Positions 22,164 to 32,796 of a DNA stretch of 64,000 bases are shown here, one piece after another (the first letter of the stretch is position 1; each line of letters begins with the position of its first letter). Source of the stretch: Lineus longissimus (Eukaryota; Nemertea; Pilidiophora; Heteronemertea; Lineidae); contig NC_088325.1 of NCBI RefSeq assembly GCF_910592395.1, forward strand, positions 4,433,501-4,497,500, in the 5' to 3' direction. Under the pieces are notes generated by a model. The model made no database searches. It had not been told where the DNA came from and worked only from the letters and a program-made list of their open reading frames with translations. The position numbers were made by a program, and so were the translations under genes.

Positions 22164-23480
22164 TTGGGACGATTGGTGCCCAAAGGGGTCCCCAGTCCCA
22201 AATATGTTGAGGTACGGAGTGAAACTAGATTTCAACCGTACCCCCCCCCCCCCCCGACTACCATATATCCAACCCCAGTTCAGCCACCGAAGGACCCAGT
22301 CAAGGCCTCTGCCCTCCAAGCAGAGGTCGCGACATTACTGGAGAAGCAAGCTATCCAGGTCCTTCAAAATCCATGCTCCCCCGGCTTTTACAGCCACGTT
22401 TTCTTGGTTCCCAAGAAAGCAGGGACATGGAGGCTGATCATAGACCTTTCCAGGTTAAACACCTTCTTGAATGTTCCTCATTTCAAGATGGAAACCACCA
22501 GGTCTATAGCAACGGCGATACAGCCCAACGATTGGACGGTATCGATGGATTTAACGGATGCGTACTTACATGTACCGATCCATCCAGACTATCAACACTT
22601 CCTTCGATTCCATTACGAAGGAAAGACGTATCAATTCAGGGCCCTGCCGTTCGGTCTGGCATCGGCACCCCTAATTTTTACGATGATAGTCACAGCCTTC
22701 GTCGCTCCCTTTCACGTGATGGGGTTCAAGCTCCATCACTACCTAGACGATTGGCTACTCCGTTGCAAATCGCGGGAACTACTACTGCAACAACTTCAGG
22801 TTCTAAAGCAAAAAGTAGTTTCCGCAGGTTGGATTATCAACGAAACAAAGTCAGAATTCATACCATCCCAAGACTTCGTTTACGTTGGAGTTCGGTTCCT
22901 TACGGCCATAGGGAAAATGCTGCCCCCCTAGACAGGATAAAGAAAATTCTTCATCTCGTCGCAGAATTCAGAGGAAGGACTCAAGCTCCCGCAAGGCGAT
23001 GCTTGAGCCTTTTGGGACTTCTGAATTCGGCAGCAGACCAAATCCCTCTTGGCCGTCTATATATGCGTCCCATCCAGATGTTTCTAATGTCTCTATGGAA
23101 ACCCCACAGGGACCCATTAGACAAGTTGGTATTGATACCTCAATACCTACTCAAGAACGTCTGGAACTTCTGAGAGTCGGAGACTCGTCTCCAAAGCGGT
23201 GTAGATCTTGCTCCACCGCCCCAAGAAGTGTCCCTGTTCACAGATGCTTCTCTACTAGGGTGGGGAGCACATCTGAACAACGGGGACATGTCCATAAGGG
23301 GTCTATGGACAAGGGAGGAGACCATTCTTTCAATAAATATATTGGAAATGAAGGCTGTCCTTCTTGCCGTGAGGGCTCTTTCCTTTCACCTGAAGAATCG
23401 GAGAGTAACCCTGTTCTCCGAAAATTCTACAGTAGTAGCATATGTCAGGAGACAGGGAGGCACAAAGTCCGGCATTCTTT
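22164..23480 (+). pseudogene. DIRS reverse transcriptase-RNase H (broken)
   Basis: The RT has the expected blocks: WRLIIDLSRLN, VSMDLTDAYLHVPIH (about residue 126), FRALPFGLASAP and the catalytic HHYLDDWLL (about 191-199). After GKMLPP the frame closes. The continuation (DRIKKILHLVAEF) is one frame away, explained by C6 where C7 is needed at 22923-22928. A second defect is TGA near 23171 where TGG (Trp) is expected. RNase H follows (FTDASLLGWGAHL, ILEMKAVLLAVRAL, VVAYVRRQGGTKS) and is cut at 23480. The fusion of RT to RNase H is standard for DIRS polyproteins. Confidence 0.85.
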
Positions 23481-23945
23481 ATCCAAGCGCCCGTCAAACT
23501 GTAGTAATAAAAACCGTATACCGTATTTATGAGTATTTAGGCGCAATGCGCAATGCGCTTTACAGTGAGAAAAAATAAAGCAAAGATAACTTACCAAACC
23601 TATGTTGTTTATTGTTCCAATTACATGACTCAATCTCAGCGGCTTCACGCTGCCCACAACGAAAATATATTTAGACCTTACATCTTCTTATTCTTCCGAC
23701 TCCAGAGCGCGGAGATTTTGTGCCTGAGACAGAAAACTTAATGTGAGATTTTAAAAAACCTGCCTTAGTGTATTCGTATAGATCAAAAAAGTAGTTCACG
23801 CTGCTCCCGTTCCCTGATTTCATGGTCAGTGCTACAGCAAAACTACCATTTATAAGATGGCGTACTTCCACTGTTGACATTCCATCACTGTGGAGATCGG
23901 CACAACCATAGTATCTACCATGCACGCTCAAGAAATGGACACAAC
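23481..23945 (-). pseudogene. Duplicated 5' fragment of the FGF-like gene (left arm)
   Basis: This is the inverted copy of 30754-31218. It contains the same candidate exon (23671-23945), the exon ending NNIGL with its donor (23595-23657), and only the first 18 bases of the next exon (FDGRLD, 23481-23498) before the sequence turns into DIRS. The downstream exons are missing, so this copy cannot encode the full protein. It shows that the arm border falls inside a coding exon. Confidence 0.7.
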
Positions 23946-24841
23946 CTGGAACAGCAATGGGGAAATCACGAGTGGCAATATATTCAGAGCACTGGGTTCA
24001 TATTACGGGGCTGAGTTCGACACTCAGAAGAATAATGCTGTTTCGTCTAAATGGCCTTGAGTAAGACGGACACTGAACTGCGCCGTCGCCCTTCGAATGA
24101 GACGCTAAAACGACTTTCCTTGAAGCTAAAATTCGTGTCAGGTAGAAGAAAATACTCTGTCCAAGTTAACTGCACATGTGGCTGGAGATGGATTCCTTCA
24201 CCGCTGGCCTGGCCGAAGATAACGGAGACAATTATAGGCCGGCCATATATCGAAATTGGCACCTAACCGTGGTAGGCCTACCGGTAGCCCTATTAGTGAC
24301 TTCTGGGGGAGGACATTTGTCCCCCTGCCCCCCACCTTGGCCCCCACTAGCTTCACCCATGCAATTCATTGTTAATCTCCAGTCATGCCAGTAGGAAGCC
24401 ACGGCGGCCAAGTACAATGCATAGGCCTGCATATCATTGTTTATTACCATGCAGTATGAGTACATGGCCAAACGAAGCCTCAAGCTAAGAAAGTAGAATT
24501 CATATTTAATTGTGTAATATATGTTATGAATTCCTAACACTCAGGCTCAGAAGGGCCCCCTATGTTGCTAAACAAATGCTCCAAGGAAACGCCCCAGGAG
24601 AAAATCTATATTTGGGTGTCAAACCCGTTTGTAAAATTACCCAACCAAACCCATCCCGACCCTGCAAGAAAACATTTGAGCGCTAACTCCACGTGACTCC
24701 TAGGAACCCCCCCCCCCCCAAACGACAGTTCTTCCAATCTAAATCTCGCCCCGCATAAGTCCACGAATGAGCATTATTCATATTTCCCGCGTTTATAACT
24801 TATGACGTCACATGATCATCACCTTCCGATCAGTTCATGAC

Positions 24842-24924
24842 ATGATGGAGGATGTAACAAATCGCCCACAATTCCCACATTGTCGCGCTGGCTCGAAAAA
24901 GCAGCGTGTGACCTTGATGTGGAG
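24842..24924 (+). CDS. Possible first exon of a small gene (left-arm copy)
   Basis: Behind a TATA-like TTTATAAC and a CRE-like TGACGTCA (24793-24811), two ATGs open a 27-codon frame (MMEDVTNRPQ, then CRAGSKKQRV). It ends at a good donor (GGAG|GTGAGT) in phase 2. The promoter-like context makes it plausible, but no middle exon with phases 2 in and 1 out was found to join it to the candidate last exon at 26077. I do not recognise the peptide. Confidence 0.3.
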
Positions 24925-26076
24925 GTGAGTTCACTAATACTTCATTCTCGAATATCAGTATAATATAGATGACAAGAGTGGGTCGTTTCTCGTGGCAAAA
25001 TTGACAATCATACGATACTGCCAAATACACATATCATGAGCTTTTCTGTCGGGTTTTGATCGCATATATATATAGTAATAGTATAGTTTGAATCATCGAA
25101 TGCAATAAGCACTGAGAATGGGAAAAAAAACTTGGAATATATCATGCATTTCTGATAGTGCTACCGAGGAGAGAGAAATAAGCTACAAATACAGTTTAAA
25201 ACGTCAGTCAAACCATTAAAATGCTTGGGTGCGTATAAAACGAGGAAATAAGACCCGAAAAAATATTGGGAATTCAACAGACCAAAAACCTTAGACATGT
25301 TAGTCCTAATACCCTTGGGGCGAAGACGCACAATAAGATTGTTTTCCTCAACTTGTAATTGCGATGGAATCCTCAGAATGGCTATATCTCTAACATACAA
25401 TTATAAAGCTTCTAAGAAATTGTATACAGGCGCAGAACGCTGTAGGGGATCGACATTTCATGAACTGTAAATCACAGACCATAACCCCTTTCTTTGATGG
25501 AAGAGGATATGTACACAGTATGCTGTGTATGCAACAGACAGTAGTTTTATGTTCACAGCGTTTTATATTAATATTCATTTTGCTCATTATAAAGCCCCGC
25601 CTCTCATTTAATGCTACCTGCTGTGAATCCTAGCAACATTTTCTCTTGAATACACAACATGCTGTGTATACACTGTACAGGCACGCGCATTGTCTAGAGC
25701 ACACATAGCAGACTTCGCTGGCTGGAGAAAACTGTTTTGGTCATATGGCATACATGCCATGGTAGTTGATAAAGTATGGAATTAGTGAAACCTTGGAAAC
25801 ACTGATAAACCTTGGAATATTCAATGTAAACCATGGAATCACTGTGCAAATAGCGCGGGAAATCGGGTGCGTTCCTTCCACGATTTATACCCTCCCAACT
25901 GACAGTCTCGTCCCAGCTGACTTTATTGATAGCAATTTGCCAGTTAGTTCAGAAGCCAACATTTTTAATGTGGAGGATGACGTCATCAATTGGCAATGCG
26001 CTGTGGTCGTTAAAATATTTTATTTCTCTTCAATGGAAGCAAAAATTAGTTTTTATGATTGTTTTGTATTCCACAG

Positions 26077-26255
26077 ACGATAAAGTATTATGCTCGGTAC
26101 TAGATGCACGAGATCATAGGACAAACACACACGTGAATAAAAAAAACCGTTTAGTACTGGTGACGTCACAAAGATCTCTGCATCCCTCGATGCGTACTGG
26201 AAGATGTAAGAAATCGCTCACGGCGAAGGAAATTTTCATCCGCAAACTTCGGTAA
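26077..26255 (+). CDS. Possible terminal exon of the same small gene (left-arm copy)
   Basis: After the acceptor TTTTGTATTCCACAG a phase-1 frame of about 59 residues runs from DKVLCSVLDARDHR to IFIRKLR and stop. It is basic in its second half. The polyadenylation signal AATAAA overlaps the stop codon (26254-26259), 10 bp before the arm's inner border. No family was recognised. Confidence 0.3.
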
Positions 26256-26269
26256 TAAACATACATGAC

Positions 26270-28426
26270 TAGGCTTCTTTTATTCATCGTTTGTTATAAA
26301 ATATCAGTCAATCATAGACAATTAGGCTTAGACATAGTCGTCAACCTTATCCATGCATAATGCATGACAGGCCCCCATTTTTCTCTGTATCACCCTGTAT
26401 GAACAGACCGATCCGTAGTTCAAATAGGCCCCGCGTGGTGGTGGCGTATTTATAAGCGGAGCGCTATTGGTCCATATTATGGGTGTGTGGTGGGCGTGTC
26501 TTCCCATATTTGGGAGATCAGTACTGTACACTGGAGGCGAGGTACAACTGGGTTGTTCTAAAATATAGACATTTGAATCGGATATGCGACAGATTTCTAA
26601 ATTACCATAAAATTCCGATCTGATCATGTAAGAATAAGCTCCAAATGTTGATTCGTAACCACGTTAGGTTCGAATGGCATTATTTCATGTTTTTATGCAT
26701 TTTAAGGAGTGTTTCCAAGGTTTATCAGTGTTTCCAAGGTTTCACTAATTCCATACTTTATCACCTACCACATACCATCGAAAACCCGGGGCTTCGGCGT
26801 GTGTGTTTTCACCATGCTTGCAGTGGGACTTGACACACGTACTTCAAGTGCTGTGGAATTTTCTCTTCATTTTTTAAGATTCTTTCTTGTTTATCGATGG
26901 TTCTAGATTGCCGTATTACAAAGGCAACGTTGTGTTGCTCCTGATACCGAAAGAGAATTGTTTGGAAGGCGGGAAAGGATGAGAATTTGCCCCAACTTGA
27001 AGGGAAGCAGGGAGTTCTTCCACCACCACCGCTACCGCCTTTTTACTCTCCAGCTGACGTCATTGATGACGCGGTTATGTTATTCACCTCTGCTGTGCAT
27101 ACAACAAACTTGTTCCTGCGTACACAGCAGTCTGCTGTTTACATAGCTACTTCGTTAGATTGACAATTATGGAAATACACTTTTTCTTATCCTCCATTTT
27201 CCTGCTATTTTTTACATTATCTTCTAAAATTCTTGAAACCTGCTTAGAATTGTTTCAGGCTGTTGCAGTTGGGACACTCACTGAATCAGTCTGCAACGAA
27301 TTTTGTTGTAGTGTGCTTTAGAAATGTTCCAGAATTGAAAGTGTCTAGCTAAGTTGTAAATTTGTTGTTCATAATGCAAACATACCAGAAGTGCATTCAT
27401 TCATTTGGCGAAAGTCCAATCCAACCACTTATGATTACTGCCTCGCGACTAACTTAAGGAGGTCGCCCACATTAGTGTAAGGGTTCAATCTGCTGCTGTA
27501 GCAATGATGAACATGGAGCCACTTTTATAACTAAAGACCCTCAAACAAAAAGTCATTGATTTCGGGAAAAGAAGTTCAAATCAAGCAGACATTGTGATAA
27601 TACATAAAGAATGGTCATAAGTTTTTGGCATGATTCAAAACGCGGACCTCACGGACCTTAAACTTACCCTTCACTCTGTCCGTTACCGACACAAATCCAG
27701 GGAAGTATACAACTTTTGACCAAACCACACCTTCGCCAAACCACTTCCTCACATCGACCAGCCGGTACCGCCTCGTCCGCCTCCTGTAAGAGCGTATAAA
27801 TCTCCGTCTTGTTGATGACACTTCGATGCTTGGCCTCGACCGCGTGGGTTCTAGGTCCTGGTTGCGACCTCCGAGTAACTTTCTTTGGAGGGGCTGCGTT
27901 GAGTTCACCAGGTGGGCGCGGTGAAGCCGAGGAGGCTCAAAATACTTGGGTCGTCTGGCACTAGGACTTGGCCGCGTGAGCTCTTGGTACTGTTTATCAC
28001 CACCAGGTACCTTTCTCAGGCGTTTGCGATGAGGTCTACCAGTGAAAAAATTGGGTTGATTTCTTGGGACAGATCGTGTCCTCCGACGACCAAATATTCT
28101 ACTTCTAATCCCTTCACCACCTTTCTTGGCATCAGTCGAGCGTTTCCCTCTTGAAACTCTCCTCACCGTCGGGGGGATATGGACACATATTTGCATATTA
28201 TATTTGAAATCCGCCGTGAAGAATTTTCCAGATTTCGTGCTGTCGAACCCGCCAAAGGTCACGACTGGTTCCCTCGCGACTCTGAGCCTTCTGTACACGT
28301 GTGTCCTTGACCTCTGCCTGTAAAGTCGAAGCTTCGGACCTTCCATTGGTTCGGCATCGGGTACTGTAAAGATCGGAAACCGACGAGAAAAATAAACATG
28401 TACTAAAGGAATAATACGCCTACTCC
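26270..28426. other. Spacer of the giant inverted repeat
   Basis: This 2157-bp unique centre separates the arms. About 60 bp at 26711-26770 repeats 28879-28937 of the right arm in the same orientation (CCAAGGTTTATCAGTG and neighbours), so a third partial copy of that motif lies in the spacer. The main feature is the minus-strand ORF at 27615-28346. Confidence 0.7.
27615..28346 (-). CDS. Arg-rich 243-aa protein of unknown function
   Basis: The frame begins MEGPKLRLYRQRSRTHV and is open for 243 codons. It is strongly basic, with Arg clusters (RRRTRSVPRN, YRRRTRRYR). A possible dibasic cleavage site is RGKRSTD. Its middle carries two loosely related segments (RKRLRKVPGGDKQYQEL and QRKLLGGRNQDLEPTR), suggesting internal duplication. 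An acceptor-like TTTCCGATCTTTACAG lies just upstream (exon could start at 28363), so it may be a terminal exon rather than an intronless gene. I do not recognise it. Its location in the palindrome centre makes it single-copy in this window. Confidence 0.45.
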   Translation of the reverse strand: MEGPKLRLYRQRSRTHVYRRLRVAREPVVTFGGFDSTKSGKFFTADFKYNMQICVHIPPTVRRVSRGKRSTDAKKGGEGIRSRIFGRRRTRSVPRNQPNFFTGRPHRKRLRKVPGGDKQYQELTRPSPSARRPKYFEPPRLHRAHLVNSTQPLQRKLLGGRNQDLEPTRSRPSIEVSSTRRRFIRSYRRRTRRYRLVDVRKWFGEGVVWSKVVYFPGFVSVTDRVKGKFKVREVRVLNHAKNL

Positions 28427-28440
28427 GTCATGTATGTTTA

Positions 28441-28619
28441 TTACCGAAGTTTGCGGATGAAAATTTCCTTCGCCGTGAGCGATTTCTTACATCTTCCAGT
28501 ACGCATCGAGGGATGCAGAGATCTTTGTGACGTCACCAGTACTAAACGGTTTTTTTTATTCACGTGTGTGTTTGTCCTATGATCTCGTGCATCTAGTACC
28601 GAGCATAATACTTTATCGT
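28441..28619 (-). CDS. Possible terminal exon of a small gene (right-arm copy)
   Basis: This is the mirror of 26077-26255, with identical peptide, acceptor and the AATAAA overlapping the stop. It ends about 95 bp upstream of the 243-aa minus-strand ORF, which reads in the same direction. Confidence 0.3.
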
Positions 28620-29771
28620 CTGTGGAATACAAAACAATCATAAAAACTAATTTTTGCTTCCATTGAAGAGAAATAAAATATTTTAACGACCACAGCGCAT
28701 TGCCAATTGATGACGTCATCCTCCACATTAAAAATGTTGGCTTCTGAACTAACTGGCAAATTGCTATCAATAAAGTCAGCTGGGACGAGACTGTCAGTTG
28801 GGAGGGTATAAATCGTGGAAGGAACGCACCCGATTTCCCGCGCTATTTGCACAGTGATTCCATGGTTTACATTGAATATTCCAAGGTTTATCAGTGTTTC
28901 CAAGGTTTCACTAATTCCATACTTTATCAACTACCATGGCATGTATGCCATATGACCAAAACAGTTTTCTCCAGCCAGCGAAGTCTGCTATGTGTGCTCT
29001 AGACAATGCGCGTGCCTGCACAGTGTATACACAGCATGTTGTGTATTCAAGAGAAAATGTTGCTAGGATTCACAGCAGGTAGCATTAAATGAGAGGCGGG
29101 GCTTTATAATGAGCAAAATGAATATTAATATAAAACGCTGTGAACATAAAACTACTGTCTGTTGCATACACAGCATACTGTGTACATATCCTCTTCCATC
29201 AAAGAAAGGGGTTATGGTCTGTGATTTACAGTTCATGAAATGTCGATCCCCTACAGCGTTCTGCGCCTGTATACAATTTCTTAGAAGCTTTATAATTGTA
29301 TGTTAGAGATATAGCCATTCTGAGGATTCCATCGCAATTACAAGTTGAGGAAAACAATCTTATTGTGCGTCTTCGCCCCAAGGGTATTAGGACTAACATG
29401 TCTAAGGTTTTTGGTCTGTTGAATTCCCAATATTTTTTCGGGTCTTATTTCCTCGTTTTATACGCACCCAAGCATTTTAATGGTTTGACTGACGTTTTAA
29501 ACTGTATTTGTAGCTTATTTCTCTCTCCTCGGTAGCACTATCAGAAATGCATGATATATTCCAAGTTTTTTTTCCCATTCTCAGTGCTTATTGCATTCGA
29601 TGATTCAAACTATACTATTACTATATATATATGCGATCAAAACCCGACAGAAAAGCTCATGATATGTGTATTTGGCAGTATCGTATGATTGTCAATTTTG
29701 CCACGAGAAACGACCCACTCTTGTCATCTATATTATACTGATATTCGAGAATGAAGTATTAGTGAACTCAC

Positions 29772-29854
29772 CTCCACATCAAGGTCACACGCTGCTTTTT
29801 CGAGCCAGCGCGACAATGTGGGAATTGTGGGCGATTTGTTACATCCTCCATCAT
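29772..29854 (-). CDS. Possible first exon of a small gene (right-arm copy)
   Basis: This is the mirror of 24842-24924, with the same ATG pair, the same GTGAGT donor and the same CRE/TATA-like upstream sequence. If the palindrome is real, the two promoters point toward the shared centre. Confidence 0.3.
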
Positions 29855-30753
29855 GTCATGAACTGATCGGAAGGTGATGATCATGTGACGTCATAAGTTA
29901 TAAACGCGGGAAATATGAATAATGCTCATTCGTGGACTTATGCGGGGCGAGATTTAGATTGGAAGAACTGTCGTTTGGGGGGGGGGGGGGGGTTCCTAGG
30001 AGTCACGTGGAGTTAGCGCTCAAATGTTTTCTTGCAGGGTCGGGATGGGTTTGGTTGGGTAATTTTACAAACGGGTTTGACACCCAAATATAGATTTTCT
30101 CCTGGGGCGTTTCCTTGGAGCATTTGTTTAGCAACATAGGGGGCCCTTCTGAGCCTGAGTGTTAGGAATTCATAACATATATTACACAATTAAATATGAA
30201 TTCTACTTTCTTAGCTTGAGGCTTCGTTTGGCCATGTACTCATACTGCATGGTAATAAACAATGATATGCAGGCCTATGCATTGTACTTGGCCGCCGTGG
30301 CTTCCTACTGGCATGACTGGAGATTAACAATGAATTGCATGGGTGAAGCTAGTGGGGGCCAGGGTGGGGGGCAGGGGGACAAATGTCCTCCCCCAGAAGT
30401 CACTAATAGGGCTACCGGTAGGCCTACCACGGTTAGGTGCCAATTTCGATATATGGCCGGCCTATAATTGTCTCCGTTATCTTCGGCCAGGCCAGCGGTG
30501 AAGGAATCCATCTCCAGCCACATGTGCAGTTAACTTGGACAGAGTATTTTCTTCTACCTGACACGAATTTTAGCTTCAAGGAAAGTCGTTTTAGCGTCTC
30601 ATTCGAAGGGCGACGGCGCAGTTCAGTGTCCGTCTTACTCAAGGCCATTTAGACGAAACAGCATTATTCTTCTGAGTGTCGAACTCAGCCCCGTAATATG
30701 AACCCAGTGCTCTGAATATATTGCCACTCGTGATTTCCCCATTGCTGTTCCAG

Positions 30754-31028
30754 GTTGTGTCCATTTCTTGAGCGTGCATGGTAGATACTATGGTTGTGCC
30801 GATCTCCACAGTGATGGAATGTCAACAGTGGAAGTACGCCATCTTATAAATGGTAGTTTTGCTGTAGCACTGACCATGAAATCAGGGAACGGGAGCAGCG
30901 TGAACTACTTTTTTGATCTATACGAATACACTAAGGCAGGTTTTTTAAAATCTCACATTAAGTTTTCTGTCTCAGGCACAAAATCTCCGCGCTCTGGAGT
31001 CGGAAGAATAAGAAGATGTAAGGTCTAA
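30754..31028 (+). CDS. FGF-like N-terminal exon (3' end uncertain)
   Basis: After the acceptor GCTGTTCCAG a phase-1 frame encodes VHFLSVHGRYYGCADL, then STVEVRHLINGSFAVAL. The spacing of hydrophobic residues and the DG turn resemble strands beta1 to beta4 of the fibroblast growth factor beta-trefoil (pattern hhLQIxxDGxxxG...SxLEIxxVxxGxVxhxxV). The frame closes at 31028. A weak donor (AAG|GTCTAA, ~31022) or one further upstream (GCAG|GTTTTT) may end the exon. How it joins 31042 is unclear, so it may belong to an alternative transcript. The left arm carries an identical copy. Confidence 0.35.
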
Positions 31029-31041
31029 ATATATTTTCGTT

Positions 31042-31104
31042 GTGGGCAGCGTGAAGCCGCTGAGATTGAGTCATGTAATTGGAACAATAAACAACATAGG
31101 TTTG
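31042..31104 (+). CDS. FGF-like gene, short exon before 31201
   Basis: An acceptor-like TTTTCGTTGTGGGCAG lies at the left, so the true start may be at 31051. The frame reads VKPLRLSHVIGTINNIGL and stops at a strong donor (TTG|GTAAGT) in phase 0, matching the next exon. It would supply the first beta strand before the DGRL turn. The left border is uncertain. Confidence 0.4.
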
Positions 31105-31200
31105 GTAAGTTATCTTTGCTTTATTTTTTCTCACTGTAAAGCGCATTGCGCATTGCGCCTAAATACTCATAAATACGGTATACGGTTTTTATTACTACAG

Positions 31201-31362
31201 TTTGACGGGCGCTTGGATGATGATAACCCTCCGTACAGCTTCAAGCGTATCGGGTGCCTAAACGAAGGCAGAGAAGTGTTTGCCAGTGACAAGATACCTA
31301 TCTGGTCTGTCAGTGACAAGGGTTACATCGTTGCTGTCATCACGGGAATGAGAAATAGTGGG
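31201..31362 (+). CDS. FGF-like gene, exon B
   Basis: The exon is bounded by TTTATTACTACAG and GGG|GTAAAC. It has 54 codons, phase 0 at both ends. It encodes FDGRLDDDNPPYSFKRIG, then IWSVSDKGYIVAVITG. Aligned by eye, the DGR turn, the PYS segment and the following hydrophobic strand match FGF beta2 to beta5. The outer border of the palindrome (31218) lies within this exon. A diverged copy of its 3' part, including the donor (GCTGTCATCACCGGGAT ... GGG|GTAGG-like), is visible at about 31660-31700, evidence of an old local exon duplication. Confidence 0.5.
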
Positions 31363-32018
31363 GTAAACCAAAGCAATAGTCAATAAATCAGTTCAAAATG
31401 TGGAAAAAACCCTCCGTCATGTCCGTACTTCACGCGTGTATAGCTAGGGAGATTTCACAAAGCCGCCGAAACGCAAACGCGAACGCCGCCTATTCCATTG
31501 TTCGAGACATATTTATCGGGAAGTCAAACAATTGGATGGGCGTTCACGTTGGAGTCTCGCCGTTATTTTTTGAAAACACCCTAATGCCACGCATTGCAGG
31601 GAGGTATTTAGCAGTGTCAAGCTACCCAGTATTTGATCTGTCACAGACAGTTAGTTCATAGGCTGTCATCACCGGGATTAGATATACAAGTAGTTGGGTA
31701 GGTCTGAATCCGTGTAGCTGTGACTTGTCCCGTCCTTTGTCCTAATCATTACTGAGCACTTGTCAAAAACTATGTCGTATTCCATTTCAAAACATACCAA
31801 TTACACATGTAAAAAAAGCCAAAATTGATAGCGCTGTCCGAAACAACTTCCTAATTAACAGGAAACAATCATTCCATGAATGAAAAATATACAATTCCAA
31901 TCCGCTCCAGTCCAGTGTTTTCGCGATCAAGTGTTTTTGAATACCCCGTCTGGAGAATATGCGTCTCAACACATTTATACGTGATGGTTATCCCCGAACA
32001 TCTCAATCCATATTCCAG

Positions 32019-32255
32019 GTATATCTTTTGGATAGCAGAAATCTCGGCACAACCGTATTTGATGTCTCGAGCCTTGAAAATCTTAATCCCTACTGGAAGA
32101 ATCAGATCTGGAAGAACTTCAGCCCGCAGTCAGTGGCGTGGCACTGGAACAGTCATTGGGTTCTGGTGGCCGGGCGGGATCTCTCAGAGCAGAACGGCGT
32201 CGTGCACAGCATGTACGCACTTGGAATATCTTTCAAGTGTCCCGGGAAGGAACAG
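32019..32255 (+). CDS. FGF-like gene, exon C
   Basis: The exon runs from ATATTCCAG to CAG|GTAGGA, 79 codons, phase 0 at both ends. It contains VAWHWNSHWVLVAGRDL, which resembles the FGF strand pair VxhxGVxSxhhVAMxxxG, and ends GISFKCPGKEQ, comparable to the FGF segment before the conserved ECxFxE block. It is open only in the frame demanded by both neighbouring phase-0 exons, which supports the model more than any one motif does. Confidence 0.5.
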
Positions 32256-32796
32256 GTAGGATTCTGCTTTGCCACTCTGCTTTGCCACCACTATTTTTTA
32301 CGAGGAAATGATATCATCACGGTGTGCTGTTTTGGCCTTCGGCCACAATGAATAAGTCGGTTTGGCTACCCTTGCGAAGAGCTACGGACGACGAACCACG
32401 AAGTATGCAAGAAAACGTTCTATCGGCGATTTTCTTGTACATTTTTCCAAATTCTTCCTCCAGCTAAGCATAAAAGATGATTCATGAGTGTCGCAACCAG
32501 TAAAATCGTTTTTCCTTCTGTAAGTTTCTTTAGAAGATACGCCTTTCTTGATAAGTAGATGCATGTAGTTTGTTCTGGTTGTGCACTAGAACATTTCATG
32601 AGTTGAAACTAACTTACCTGGGACTGGTTGCTCAAAACAAATTTTGTCATTAACTTGCCGTTATCTCCTTCAGTTCAGCCCTAAGACTCAATGCCAAGTT
32701 AAGTAAAAGCCAGCGTTAGTGACAATTTGAAGAACCGGGTGAATTTGCATAGGGGCTAGTGTAATCTATAACATATTTTTTCGCTCTCTTTTGAAG

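Larger units (their letters stand above)
19690..23480 (+). mobile_element. DIRS-type retrotransposon, truncated at 23480
   Basis: The order is leader with hairpin, Gag-like ORF, reverse transcriptase and RNase H, as in tyrosine-recombinase retrotransposons of the DIRS group. The sequence is GC-rich and codon-like, unlike its AT-rich flanks. The recombinase, methyltransferase-like domain and right-end repeats expected downstream are missing, because sequence changes abruptly at 23481 to the left arm of the palindrome. Frameshifts and a stop make this copy non-autonomous. The 5' limit is approximate. Confidence 0.8.
23481..26269. repeat. Left arm of giant inverted repeat
   Basis: This 2789-bp arm is the reverse complement of 28427-31218. 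Frames inside are identical to those of the other arm. The visible differences are a homopolymer (C13 near 24707 against G16 near 29977) and a few substitutions, such as TGTACAGG against TGTGCAGG. The outer border abuts the broken DIRS RNase H. The inner border is at ACATGAC. Confidence 0.92.
28427..31218. repeat. Right arm of giant inverted repeat
   Basis: This 2792-bp arm is the mirror of 23481-26269. Its outer edge lies within the exon starting at 31201 and sequence continues into the rest of that gene, so this side looks like the original locus. The 3-bp length difference is accounted for by the G16/C13 homopolymer. Confidence 0.92.

Noticed and set aside
25161-25587. Minus-strand ORFs in the left arm mirrored at 29109-29535
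   Set aside because: Mirrored only because the arms are duplicates. Composition is not clearly coding and splice sites are weak.
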